Below, piece by piece: positions 11,957 to 22,400 of a stretch of DNA of 64,000 bases. Within the stretch, counting starts at the first letter, position 1, and each line of letters opens with the position of its first letter. The notes beneath the pieces were generated by a model. The model did not search any database and was not told where the DNA came from. It saw only the letters and a program-made list of their open reading frames with translations. Made by a program: the position numbers and the translations under genes. Source of the DNA: Stictocephala bisonia (Eukaryota; Arthropoda; Insecta; Hemiptera; Membracidae); assembly GCA_035578905.1 (NCBI GenBank), contig JAQJVL010002631.1:24711-88710 (forward strand), in the 5' to 3' direction.

Positions 11957-12080
11957 TTTTTAGAACAGTTGGTAGACCGGGCCTTTGTCGATCGAAACAA
12001 GTCGGTGGAGCGTCTGCGAGAAACGTTTTTAGAACGGTTAGTAGAACGGTCTTCAGTCGATAGAACGGTTTTCAGTCGAT
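11957..12080 (+). promoter_or_regulatory. Short direct repeats upstream of the Helitron promoter
   Basis: Two kinds of repeat sit just upstream of the TATA box. GTTTTTAGAAC(A/G)GTT appears at about 11957 and 12025. A 19-bp tandem unit, TAGAACGGT(C/T)TTCAGTCGA, is at 12042-12060 and 12061-12079. They look like protein-binding sites, possibly for the element's own Rep or a host factor; this is inference. Confidence 0.5.
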
Positions 12081-12101
12081 TGGAACAAGTTCCACCGAGG
12101 T

Positions 12102-12137
12102 TATATAAGGATGACGCCGCATTTGATGCCTCAGTCT
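12102..12137 (+). promoter_or_regulatory. Core promoter: TATA box plus initiator
   Basis: TATATAA at 12102-12108 is followed by TCAGTC at 12131-12136, a classic arthropod initiator. The A of the initiator is 31 bp downstream of the start of the TATA box, the normal spacing. Transcription would then start near 12133, about 310 bp before the protease ATG. Confidence 0.75.
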
Positions 12138-12445
12138 GCTGACACCCTACGGCCTCTTCACGCTTGAATTACCATCAGTACTGAACTGTTCAATTGTTTG
12201 GCTTTCTGCCCTATTGAAAACTGAATCGTTTTCACTGCATGGTGAGACGAATCTTCTATCATCGCTATTTTTCAACATAAACTCTAGGTTTATTCTCTCG
12301 TTTCTTTCAATTAATACGTTTTTATTGTGATTAATAATCAATCACGAATTTCTTTTGATTGTTTTCGAGACTTTATACTATTTTTTTGTTTCCAATTTCT
12401 TCTTCTCCAATTACTTTAATTGTAATTTTACATTTTAACTCTACG

Positions 12446-13215
12446 ATGGCTTCTCATCAACAGAATTTTTTTGTGTTGCCAAGGGGTCCTTTCATCAGGG
12501 CAACAATGAACTCTTCACATGGAGTAGAAATGCTCAGTGTGTGGCTAATTCTGCTTGTGCCCTTGCATGGAAGAGTCTTGGTGGAAATTTTACGACAACT
12601 GCAATTGATGCAATCCTTATGAGTGGTGATCGCATTTACAAAACACTGCGTAGTGAGAATTGTACTGGTTATGGGCGGTACTTGTTCCCTGAAGAATTAC
12701 CATCAGTCATTCATGTTTTGAATCAGTCAGTTTCTCTGTTACAACTAGAGCACATTTACGATGCACTTTATCCCCTAACGAAAGATGATTGGCATGACAC
12801 TGTTTCGTCACTTGCTGAAAAATTACAAGACATATTGGCTGCAAATCAAAAAAATATCGGATTCCTTTTCATGGGTCAAACAGTTACTGTCTCCTTTTGG
12901 AGGGTAAATGAACTGCTGTATCTGTTTGATCCACATCCAGTGAATGAAAAGCGCCATTTTGATTTGTCCAATGATGGTAATAATCTGGCCCGCCTATTTC
13001 TGTGTGACAGCTACTTTTCACTGGCCAGTTTGTTGTTGTCGAATGCAGCTCTGGATGGAGTTGCAAGACAGTTCACTATAACTCAGCTGACTTTGGGAAA
13101 AACTGCCACACAAGACCTTACTATTGTCTCTGAAGAACCGCGAATTGATGACCCTCCAAACCAATTTTATGAACCAATCTGTACATCTAATCTAGACTCG
13201 CAGGAGTCTTGTTGA
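12446..13215 (+). pseudogene. Helitron-borne cysteine-protease-like protein (frameshifted)
   Basis: The ATG at 12446 opens MASHQQNFFVLPRG; after about 12486 the sense continues in another frame, open to the TGA at 13213-13215. The second frame starts with the phrase FHQG, then NAQCVANSACALAW, and later has LLYLFDPHPVN and ARLFLCDSYFSLA. A Cys in an N-terminal QC context plus a later D-P-H resembles the catalytic arrangement of herpesvirus-tegument-like (C76-type) deubiquitinating proteases, which are known passengers of insect Helitrons. The body after the shift is about 240 residues. Because the catalytic Cys lies just after the shift, translation from 12446 would not make the enzyme. The gene ends 14 bp before the next open frame. 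The protease assignment is by motif only and tentative; the frameshift is seen directly. Confidence 0.6.
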
Positions 13216-13297
13216 TGTTAAGTTAAAATTGATGCCTGTGGTAGTGTTATCACCCTTAAAAGAAATGTCTCCTTTGACCAGGCCATTATTTAACAAA

Positions 13298-14010
13298 ATG
13301 CCCGGCAGACCTAAAAAGGTTAAGCGAGGACGTCCAAAGAGCTTGACAAGTACTCGACAGGAACAGCTTACAGATGCAAAAAAACGATACAGTAAAAATA
13401 AACCTCAGATAAATAGAGGTGCTGTAAGACGTTACACTGACCAGCATCCCGAGATCCACCGAGAAGCTGTCCGACGTTACACCGAGCAGAATCCCGAGAT
13501 CAACCGAGAAGCTGTCCGACGTTACACCGAGCAGCATCCCGAGATCCACCGAGAAGCTGTCCGACATTACACCGAGCAGAATCCCGAGACTAACCGAGAA
13601 GCTGTTCGACGTTATAACGATCAGAATCCTGGAGCTTCCTGCCAGAGAGTAGAGGCTTTTCGATTGAAGAATCCCTCATTTTCCAACATGAGACACGTTC
13701 CTGCTCTCCTTGCTCGAAAGATTGGTGAACAAGGCCCGATGGCGTACTGGAGAGACTACGATTTAAATGGCATTAATTCATTTAAACTCCGTAAAGTATG
13801 TCTTTGGGAAGATGACATTTACAAGTGTTCGTACTGTCATGCTCGGCTGTTTGAGGAAGAGAAAGACAGAAAAAAGTGGTGCTGTGGTGAGGGAGCATAT
13901 AATATTCTTAATCTAACTCCTTTGGACGCGCCGTTTTATACTAATCGTCATTTCCTAGAACGAGCCAGAGCATACAACGACCTGTTTGCCTTCTGTGCAC
14001 TCGAGGTGTC
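13298..14010 (+). pseudogene. Helitron N-terminal region: AT-hooks, 15-residue repeats and zinc knuckle
   Basis: The ATG at 13298 has a good context (AAAATGC) and opens MPGRPKKVKRGRPKS, two AT-hook cores that bind the minor groove of AT-rich DNA. Next come five tandem copies of a 15-residue unit, consensus EI(H/N)REAVRRYTEQ(N/H)P, encoded by a 45-bp minisatellite at 13406-13630; a sixth copy is degenerate. A Cys-rich stretch follows (CSYCHARLF, then KWCCGEG), as usual upstream of the Helitron Rep. The frame ends at a TAG by 14038. The Rep reading begins in the neighbouring frame near 14010, so this is the front part of one original protein, cut off by a single-base shift. An earlier in-frame ATG at 13232 is possible. 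Confidence 0.8.
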
Positions 14011-17000
14011 TGGTGGGTACCGTCATCCGTCATCCTAGTGGACTCTCCTTCTTCAAAATCGAAGGAAGAATGTACCACCAAGTTTACAATCTGGACGCCG
14101 CTGGTCAAAGGTTCGCGCCTAAGGGTGGGGACGTTCAGTTTGTCAACAGGTGCCGTCTTTACATCGACGATGGTGAGGAGCGCAAGAATATTGCCATGGG
14201 TAGATCTCTCAATGCCAATTTGATTGAATCTATCAATTCTTATCTCACTTCCTTAAATCCTTTCATTAATGAGTTTCGCCGTTTGAGCAATGAGCCATCT
14301 ATCAACGCTCATTTACAGTTTGAAATTACAAATAGATCTACCCACGGCCCTGTTCTTGGTGATAGGCAAACAGGTGTGGAAGTGCACGCTGTTCTCAGTA
14401 CTGAGGATTCCGTCAATGATCCCCGGAAGTTGACTGTTTGGAAGAAGGGTTCTGCACGGCCATTTTCTATCGATCTGTTTGATCCTCTGATGGAACCATT
14501 TCAATGTCCATTGCTTTATCCGCAAGGCAATTTAGGCTGGCATATCGGCATCCTAGACAATAATGGAAACAAGCTGTCTCAGTACAATTACTCGCGTTGC
14601 CTCTTGCTTTCTGAGCCACGATTTTCTCACTATGGTCGGCTATCACAGGCTTGGCAGGTAGAAATGTTTGCGAGGTACGACGAGGAGCGGCTACGTTACA
14701 TTAAGTTATGCCAATTAAAAGCTGCTGCTAAAAATTCCGTGCGGGTAGGGCCATTGGACGAATTACTCAATTTTCCACAGGCTAGGGAAACAGGAAGACA
14801 GGTGATGGATGACATAAATCGTGACGAAACTGTCCAAGGCGAAGGAGGGTTGCAAGCTGGAAAGATCTACCTCCCAAGTTCATTTACCGGTGGGCCCAGG
14901 TACATGAAGGTTCATTACGAAAATGCAATGGCCCTTGTGTCTCGTCTGGGCTCACCTACTTTCTTCTTAACCTTCACGTATAGTGCAACATGGGAGGAAA
15001 ACAAGAAAGCTTGCCCCTATGGTACTGGCTGAAGTGACCCTTCTACGGCATGCAGAGTCTTCCACATAAAACTTCTTGAGCTTCTCCGAGATCTGCGTAG
15101 TGGGGCAATGTTCGGCTGCCTAACTTATATCGTCTACGTCATCGAGATGCAAGTGAGGGGATTACATCATGCTCATATTGTGTTCAAGGTCGACGGAGGC
15201 GGTCCAGTTCAGGGATCCGACATTGATTCTGTTATTCGGGCAGATATTCCCTCGGAAGAAGAAGCCGGTGGTAGGCTCAGGGAGTTGGTGCTGAGACATA
15301 TGGTTCACGGATCCTGTGGAACAGATTATCGCACCGACTTCTTGTGCTGGGACTCTGCTAAAGGTTGTTGTACAAAGTTTTTCCCAAAGCCTGCTTGCCG
15401 AAGTACACATGTAGATGAAAGGGGGTTTGTCCGGTACAGGCGAGATTACAATAATAAGGGGAATATAATATCAAGAAGAAAGACTATTGTTGTTCATGAT
15501 GGGTGGGTTGTACCGTACAATGCCACACTTTTATTAAAATATGAGGCACACATAAACTTGGAGCTTGCGTCTACTCGTCGCGTAATCAAATACCTTTTCA
15601 AATATCTCATGAAGGGTGGTTCTCTTCAGAATGTAACTGTTACACCTTTCGGTAAACAGGAAGATGATGTAGAGCATTACGTGACGAAGAGAATGATTGG
15701 TGCTAGCGATGCATGCTGGCGTATCTTAGACCTTCCCATTTCAAAGCTAGAGCCCAGCGTTGACTGTCTGCCTGTACACCTTAAAGGTAAACAGTTAGTC
15801 ATTTTCAGGCCAGGCCAGTTGGCAGATGCAACCGCTAAACCTAGTTCCAAGCTTATAGTGTACTTCAATAGACCTCAAGATCCAATTTTCCCTAACATTA
15901 CATACCAGTCATTTTATGAACACTTTATTGTACATACAAAAAAACCAACGTCAGGGACAGTGTACAACCATCCAGATGGACAGCATTTCATCACAGCTCG
16001 CCAACGGGGACAAAAAGTATGCAGACTGTTGTGGGTCTCACCTAACCGAGGTGAACTCTATTATCTAAGACTGCTTCTTATGTCCGTTCCTTGTCACGGC
16101 TACGCTGATCTTCTGTCTCGTGGCGGATCTGATTGCTGCACTTTTCAGGAAGTCGCCAGGAGGCTGGGCTTGGTACAAGACGAAGAAGAGTACTATCACG
16201 CACTGCGAGAAGCCTCTCAATTCATGCTTGGACCAAGACTCAGATCCTTCTTTGTTCTCCTATGTAATATGGGAGCTCCAGCGGCACTGTTGTGGAACTC
16301 TTTCAAGAACTCACTTTGTGAGGATCACTTAGAACGGAACCCTTCAGATCCTGAATTGGCAGTAAAACTATCATTGATAGATATTGATCGCAGCCTCCGC
16401 AGACAGGGATCAAGTCTGACTGACCATGGCCTGCCATATGTAGAAGATGACACGACTGAGTTGGGTAGAGAGTTGCTTAACTTCGGAGAAAGCTTTCAGA
16501 GGGCAATTGTTGAAGAGTGGGAGCCCAAGTTATCTGACGACCAAAGACAAGTGTTACATTACGTGCAATTGGTACTCTCAAGACCCAATGACGCACATCT
16601 TTCCAGGATAATCTTCATTGATGGGCCTGGAGGATACGGAAAAACCTCACTCATTCGTGGCATCCTTGCATACGTGCGGAGTTGTCATCACGTCGCTCTT
16701 GCCGTGGCGAGCTCAGGTATTGCTGCCGGTAATTTGGCTGGTGGTACCACCGTACACAGCATGTTCCGGCTCCCTCTCGATCTTGGTGACGGCATGAGCG
16801 TGTGGAACATTACCAACGGGTCCCAACGAGCAGAGCTCATCCGAGCAGCACAGCTCATTGTCTTTGATGAGGCTCCAATGGCGCACCGATTCATATTCGA
16901 GATCCTCGACCGGTCACTTCGAGATCTCATGAATACTAGTGTCCCATTTGGAAATAAGACCTTTCTCTGCTCAGGGGACTTTAGGCAAATAGCACCCGTT

Positions 17001-17927
17001 GTTGAAAAAGCTCGCACATTGTGTGATATTGCTTGTGTTTCACTTCGAGCATCATACCTTTGGCGACTTTTTAAAGTGTTCTCCCTGACGACTCCACACA
17101 GAACGACTAGCTCCCTTGACTATTCCAAATTCCTCCTTGGAGTAGGCAACGGAGCTATTCCATCCAAGATGTTTGGAGAAGGCCGTGATTGTGAGGACCT
17201 TATTCCTCTTCTTGGGCTAAGATATCTCACGACCATAACAGACTTGATCGGTGAGGTTTTTCCACCCCAAATTCTCTGTGACCCCGATCAATGTGCGAGA
17301 AGAGCGATACTTTCAACCATGAACGTGAACGTCAAAGAGATCAATGATCAAATCTTGAACTCGTTGGATGGCCAACTTCATGAGTTGATAAGTGCTGACA
17401 CTATGGACAAGGAAAACGAAGATGATATGGTCTTGGATGTACAGCTATTACATCAAGCCACTGGCAAAGGCGTACCAGATCATGTCCTGCGACTTAAGGT
17501 TGGCTCCGTATGCCTTATCATGAGGAATTTGAATATTGCCGATGGACTCGTTAACGGCACTAAAGTCATTGTGACAGCGATTACCAAACGGCTAATCACT
17601 GTCAGACTTCCCGGAGGCACGCAACCTTTCGGTATTCCTCGAATCACCTTTAGGTTTGCGTTGGCCGAAGGGTCGCCGATTCGTGTCTGTCGTCGACAAT
17701 TTCCCCTCGTGTTAGCGTACTCAATGACTGGCCACAAGAGCCAAGGCCAAACAATTGAGTACGTCGGAGTCGATCTTCGCACGGACTGCTTCACACATGG
17801 CCAGCTGTACGTCCTTCTCAGCAGAGTGAGAAGCCCTACTCATATCGTAGTCCTTGTCCAACCTGGAAGAGTCGTTGAAGGGGTCGCCTACGCAAAAAAC
17901 ATTGTGTACGGTGACCTTCTTCTATAA
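14010..17927 (+). pseudogene. Helitron Rep-helicase (HUH nuclease plus Pif1-like helicase), one internal stop
   Basis: Rep nicks and joins single-stranded DNA for rolling-circle transposition; the helicase unwinds it. Order: Helitron-like N-terminal domain (GKIYLPSSFTGGPRYM, about 14860-14910), HUH motif in GLHHAHIVF (His codons 15168 and 15174), tyrosine pair in KYLFKYLMKG (codons 15591 and 15603), Walker A GPGGYGKTS (about 16623), Walker B FDEAPM (about 16864), GDFRQIAPVV (about 16977), and the C-terminal motif GHKSQGQT...HGQLYVLLSRVRS (about 17733-17830). The frame is open except for TGA at 15030-15032, and the sense continues straight after it; the next in-frame ATG is 15108. The Rep start is lost to the frameshift near 14010. 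Key catalytic residues are intact, so few lesions separate it from function. Helitron identity is certain. Confidence 0.95.
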
Positions 17928-18016
17928 CGCCGATTGTGTCATTGGCAGTAAGCTAGGGGGTCTGCTTTAAAAAATTCCCCGTCGTAAGTTGACCGAACTC
18001 GAAAATGTACTTTACC

Positions 18017-18401
18017 AGGCAGTAGGCAAGGGGGCCTGCCTAAAATAAAACTCCCCAACATTTTAGCTATTGTAAATACTAGGCAGTAGGCAAGGGGGCC
18101 TGCCTAAAATAAAACTCCCCAACATTTTAGCTATTGTAAATACTAGGCAGTAGGCAAGGGGGCCTGCCTAAAATAAAACTCCCCAACATTTTAGCTATTG
18201 TAAATACTAGGCAGTAGGCAAGGGGGCCTGCCTAAAATAAAACTCCCCAACATTTTAGCTATTGTAAATACTAGGCAGTAGGCAAGGGGGCCTGCCTAAA
18301 AAAAAAACTCCCCAACATTTTAGCTATTGTAAATACTAGGCAGTAGGCAAGGGGGCCTGCCTAAAATAAAACTCCCCAACATTTTAGCTATTGTAAATAT
18401 G
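18017..18401 (+). repeat. Six-copy 64-bp tandem array at the Helitron 3' side
   Basis: Units start AGGCAGTAGGCAAGGGGG at 18017, 18081, 18145, 18209, 18273 and 18338 (period 64, once 65). They are nearly identical. Each unit holds a short hairpin (AGGCAG ... CTGCCT) and ends TAAATACTAG, so CTAG falls at every junction. CTRR is the known Helitron 3' end, so these may be tandem copies of a terminus; alternatively they are a plain minisatellite. A less similar half-unit precedes at about 17945-17990. Confidence 0.9.
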
Positions 18402-18420
18402 GTACTGTAGCTATTGTATT

Positions 18421-18648
18421 TGCCGGCCTCCCCGCGGCGAGACTGGATATAACATTCATTCACTGAACGAATGGTTAACTAACAGGCAAACACACATACT
18501 ATTAATAGTTAAATTAACCTTTCAAACAATACTTTTTGAGGATTTAAATATTTTTTAAATGGGTATTAATTAAGTATACGTTTGCCGGCCTCCCCATAGC
18601 GAGACTGGATGGACCATGCTTCAGTTGATCGAATGGTTAACTAACAGG
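18421..18648 (+). repeat. Two related ~75-bp repeats, possible Helitron 3' ends
   Basis: TTTGCCGGCCTCCCC followed by GCGAGACTGGAT and GAATGGTTAACTAACAGGCAA occurs at about 18419-18497 and again at 18580-18647. Between them is AT-rich sequence. The second copy has a CAGTTG/CAACTG inverted repeat around the conserved GGTTAACTAACAGG. Role unknown; the position just after the Helitron suggests terminal sequence. Confidence 0.65.
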
Positions 18649-19227
18649 CAACTGAAATCAATTAATAACTTTAGTTTCTTAACAGCTTACTTTTAAAATC
18701 ACTTTTTCCGTATGTTTTTTTTTTATTTATTTATTTTTTTTTTATTAATAATGCACTATCACTTTTTTTACTATCACTTTTTCCGTATAAAAACCATGAT
18801 TTTTTAAAATACATTTTGTATACAGTGTATAGAAACCATGATTTTTAAAAATAAAGTTTTGTCCTGTTAAATAAATAACATTTTAACCGGAAATATTATC
18901 AGCAGTGAACTTTTTATATTCAACGAATTAGCCTGAACCCCAAGGGGGTTTGGGGGCGAAGCCCCCAACGAGCAAAGCGAGTTTGAACTAATATGCAGGA
19001 ATATTTTCAAAGTAATGCATTATTTCAAAATGGTACAAATACATCACTCTGACTTTCCTAAAAAAAAAAAGATCAAAGTGAAACAGAAATCAAACAACAA
19101 TAAACTATCAAGATACAATAAGCTGGGTACATTGAAGTAACAGAATGTACACTGGATTACATGTGGGTATTAATAGCACATGTATTATTTTGTAATAATT
19201 AGTTCAAATCCTTCAAACATAATTTCA
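18649..19227. other. Gene-free stretch with a GC-rich hairpin
   Basis: AT-rich with T and A runs; CCATGATTTTT occurs twice (about 18796 and 18836). At 18938-18990 stands an isolated GC-rich block: GGGGGTTTGGGGGC, then GAAGCCCCCAACGAGC, forming a GGGGGC/GCCCCC hairpin with a GAA loop. No coding signal. Confidence 0.6.
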
Positions 19228-19233
19228 TTTATT
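19228..19233 (-). terminator. Candidate polyadenylation signal AATAAA of the gustatory receptor
   Basis: AATAAA on the minus strand, about 115 nt after the receptor stop codon at 19349-19351. Position is plausible; AT-rich sequence makes chance occurrence possible. Confidence 0.4.
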
Positions 19234-19348
19234 ACAGAATGTGTCTCAAGCAGTACACTAAGAGTGTATTTATGTGTGCTCAACAGCACTACTATACCAA
19301 CTACTACATAGGTACAACCTAATGGTCTCCAAACACATAATGTGAATC

Positions 19349-19495
19349 TTAGTTCCAACCCATAGATGTAGCATTCCCCTGACTTACCTCCTGGAAGTAG
19401 CCTGTTGAGGTCTCACCTGGGACTGTTGCATGCTTTTCTTGAGAACCTTTCAACTGAATGGCGATGATGAGGCAGGTTACAGAGACTAATGTTAT
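19349..19495 (-). CDS. Gustatory receptor exon 4 (TM7 and tail, stop TAA)
   Basis: Acceptor TACTAACTGTACAG|ATAACA. Encodes VTCLIIAIQL (TM7) and a short polar tail to TAA at 19351-19349. The internal GAG|GTAAGT is an excellent donor, so an alternative end is possible. Confidence 0.75.
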   Translation of the reverse strand: MTLVSVTCLIIAIQLKGSQEKHATVPGETSTGYFQEVSQGNATSMGWN

Positions 19496-22400
19496 CTGTA
19501 CAGTTAGTACACACATGAGTAGATATACATTTATAATTAAGATACTTTTCCACAGTGTTTATAATAAAATAAACACAGACATATATATATATATATGTAT
19601 ATATAACTGCAAACTTTTACAATAAGATTGTAAATATGTTACATTTAATCAAACTAAACGTAGATAAATGAAAAATATCACTAATATATTGGCAATGATT
19701 AATTAAGTAAAAACAGCTATGCTAAGTAGTAAATATTGTAATAATATTATGTATTCGTATTTTTTATGTTGTTTGAAAGTTAAAGAGCTAATGTTTTTCC
19801 AGTTACCAGTATTAATAGTAACCAACATTCATTCCTGTTGCTAACTGTTGAAATAACACTAATGTCATACATATTTATTTAAATTTCAAAATAATTCCAT
19901 GCTAATTATTTTTTGTTAGAAAATGTATTTTTATTGTATTTTCAAATATCGTCTACTAGATGTTTCTAATAAAATATCGGCCACTTTTTTATATTTAGTT
20001 TTTGTTGAAAATAATTTTATTATCACAAATTAAACATTTTTTAAGTGCATTTCAAATTTTAAAATCATAATGCCAGTTCTCATGGTTTAAAAGCAGAAAT
20101 CATCATACGTGTTTAGGATTTTTGTGTCTGAAGTTTACAGCTATTGAGACGGGCGTGTATATCTGAAATTACTAAAATTAAGAAAATAATTAATTAAATC
20201 AATCTTTCCATATTTTACTGTACAAAAAACATGCAATAAGATATGTATGTCATGGATTTATAGTATGATAGTGGTAAAAGTAAATACGCGGTAATATGTC
20301 ATTTGAAATACTGGGTGATATATTTATGTCATAGAATGTAATTATATCCCTGAAAAATAACTTCTAAAATAGTATCTATTATATACAAGTTTATAATGCT
20401 ATCTCAAATAGATATGGACTTATTGCTAATAGAAGCAAACTAGATAATTTATTACACTTACAAAAATATAAAAGGCAAACTTTACACAATTCATTAATAC
20501 TTGATAAAAAGCTCTTTTCAATCCAAATTGGGTATATTACATTCTTAAAATCAGTAAATTCAAGTAGTTGAAAATTCGGTAAAATTAAATGTTTTACTGC
20601 AGTAAAAATAATTATATACGTAGTATAAATTAACAGGTATCAAGCATATACTAAACATTCAACATAAATATTTATTATAAATTTGTTACCTTAGTAATCA
20701 GTTGACGGTCAATGTTGAAGACTCCAGCGGCACTAAACTTTAGAGGGTTGTTGAACGTCATCAGCGAGAAATCCTCAAGCTGGAAATAATTTACACTTGT
20801 TGTTATATATACGTCTTTTAAGATTATACAATTAAAATATCGATTTTTAAACATTAAGCCTAGTTTTGCAAGTCAGCGAGTTTATGCTTTCAACTGCCCC
20901 CTGTGATTGTTACATGCGAGGGTGTGATCTGATTTTATGGATGACTAAACAATCTTTCGATTGTGAACCTGCTTGTGAAATTTAGGTTTTATATTTAACT
21001 CATATCCAAGTTACAAATATACAAGTTTCACTTAGGTAAATTTTTTCTTTAATATTTTGAACGAATATCATTTATGACAACTGTTACTTCTTAAGCATGA
21101 AGTCTAGTTTTCTTGAAAACTAAAAACACTAATTAGAGCTTAACATTTCAAATATTCTAATTATTTGTAGTAAGTGTCATTCTTTACATCAAATGTAATA
21201 ATATTTCCACTCCCATAGGTAAAAAAGGAGAGTTAGAGGTTCACTTTTCTGTGGTTTTCCAATATGGCAGGAGTAACGTAACTCAGTCCTACCAACCTTA
21301 AAAGAATTTTCCCTCCACTAATATCCCACCAAATTCCCAAAATTCCCTCTTCTTTCCCTTTTTATATTATAACAAATGCATTATACTATATACACTATAA
21401 CTAATGATGCAGCCCACCTGGTGGCAACACTTTTAAGTATTTAAAAATAGGATTCTAGATCGGGTAACTCCGGTTCTCAGGTTTAAGTTGGTGACCTCCT
21501 TCCGGCAACTTCGGAACTCATGATGTAACTGTGTTTTTAAGATAATACAAATTAATGAATTTATATAGAAAATTTTAAATGTAAAATGGAATTTTCTAAA
21601 GAATTTCGCAAGTAACAATTTTTTATTGCAAATTATTAGTATACCAGAGTATTATTCACAAGAGTATTCAATACTTGGTATTTTTATAGGTTTGGTGTAT
21701 TATTCCCTATTTTATATAATACTCTCATATAAAATGAATGAGTTACCTTCTGCATAATCTCAGGGGGAGTGTCCCGTTCAACCATTCTAAGGGCAATGAA
21801 CACCGTCTCTTTAGCCTGGAAAAAAGCATTCAGTAAAAAACATGAATTGTGCTAAACAGTATTACTCTTATAGTTAGGTCGAAACACCTTTACAGTATAT
21901 TTATGGATATTGGTACTTTGATCTGATTATTGTATACAAGACTACATGAAATATACCATCACTTGACCAGGGATTGTTTGGCATGTACAATAAAATGTTT
22001 CTTTACTATGCCTACAAACTATTTTTATACAGTTTTCAAATAAAAATTATTAGCTTAATCTGCTCGTTAAAGTATATTTCAATGGTGCAATATTGAGAAT
22101 AGTTAATATTATTCAGTTGATACCCAGAGTAAAATAGAGTATGATAACATTTATTTTCGAAATAGGTAACATATATACCCCATTAAATAATTACACTAAC
22201 TTATAAGCAGAAACCAAGTATCCAAATAAATTTTTCTAAGTGTAAAATGTATTGATGTTTAAACATTCTAATATGAAAGTGCATCGGATGAAACAATAAT
22301 TGCAAATATATTACATTGTTATGTGAGGAAGCAATTAATATGGATAGACACAATTGTGGTTATAATGATCTCAGAATTTTTATTAGTTTTAAATGTTATT

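Larger units (their letters stand above)
11940..18650 (+). mobile_element. Helitron (rolling-circle transposon), autonomous type but damaged; ends approximate
   Basis: Contains the diagnostic Helitron Rep-helicase plus an N-terminal AT-hook/zinc region and an upstream cysteine-protease-like gene, all on the plus strand under one TATA/Inr promoter. Codon content is GC-richer than the AT-rich flanks, which supports an inserted unit. Damage is light: a frameshift in the protease near 12486, a frameshift near 14010 and a TGA at 15030-15032. The 5' TC and 3' CTRR termini could not be placed with certainty; candidate 3' sequences are the 64-bp repeats (each closing with CTAG) and the two related repeats at 18421-18648. 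Confidence 0.9.

Noticed and set aside
12025..12080. Heat-shock elements in the GAAC/TTC repeats upstream of the Helitron promoter
   Set aside because: GAA and TTC boxes are spaced by five bases or more, not the two required.
18017..18401. CRISPR-like array
   Set aside because: There are no distinct spacers: the full 64-bp unit repeats, and the context is a eukaryotic Helitron.
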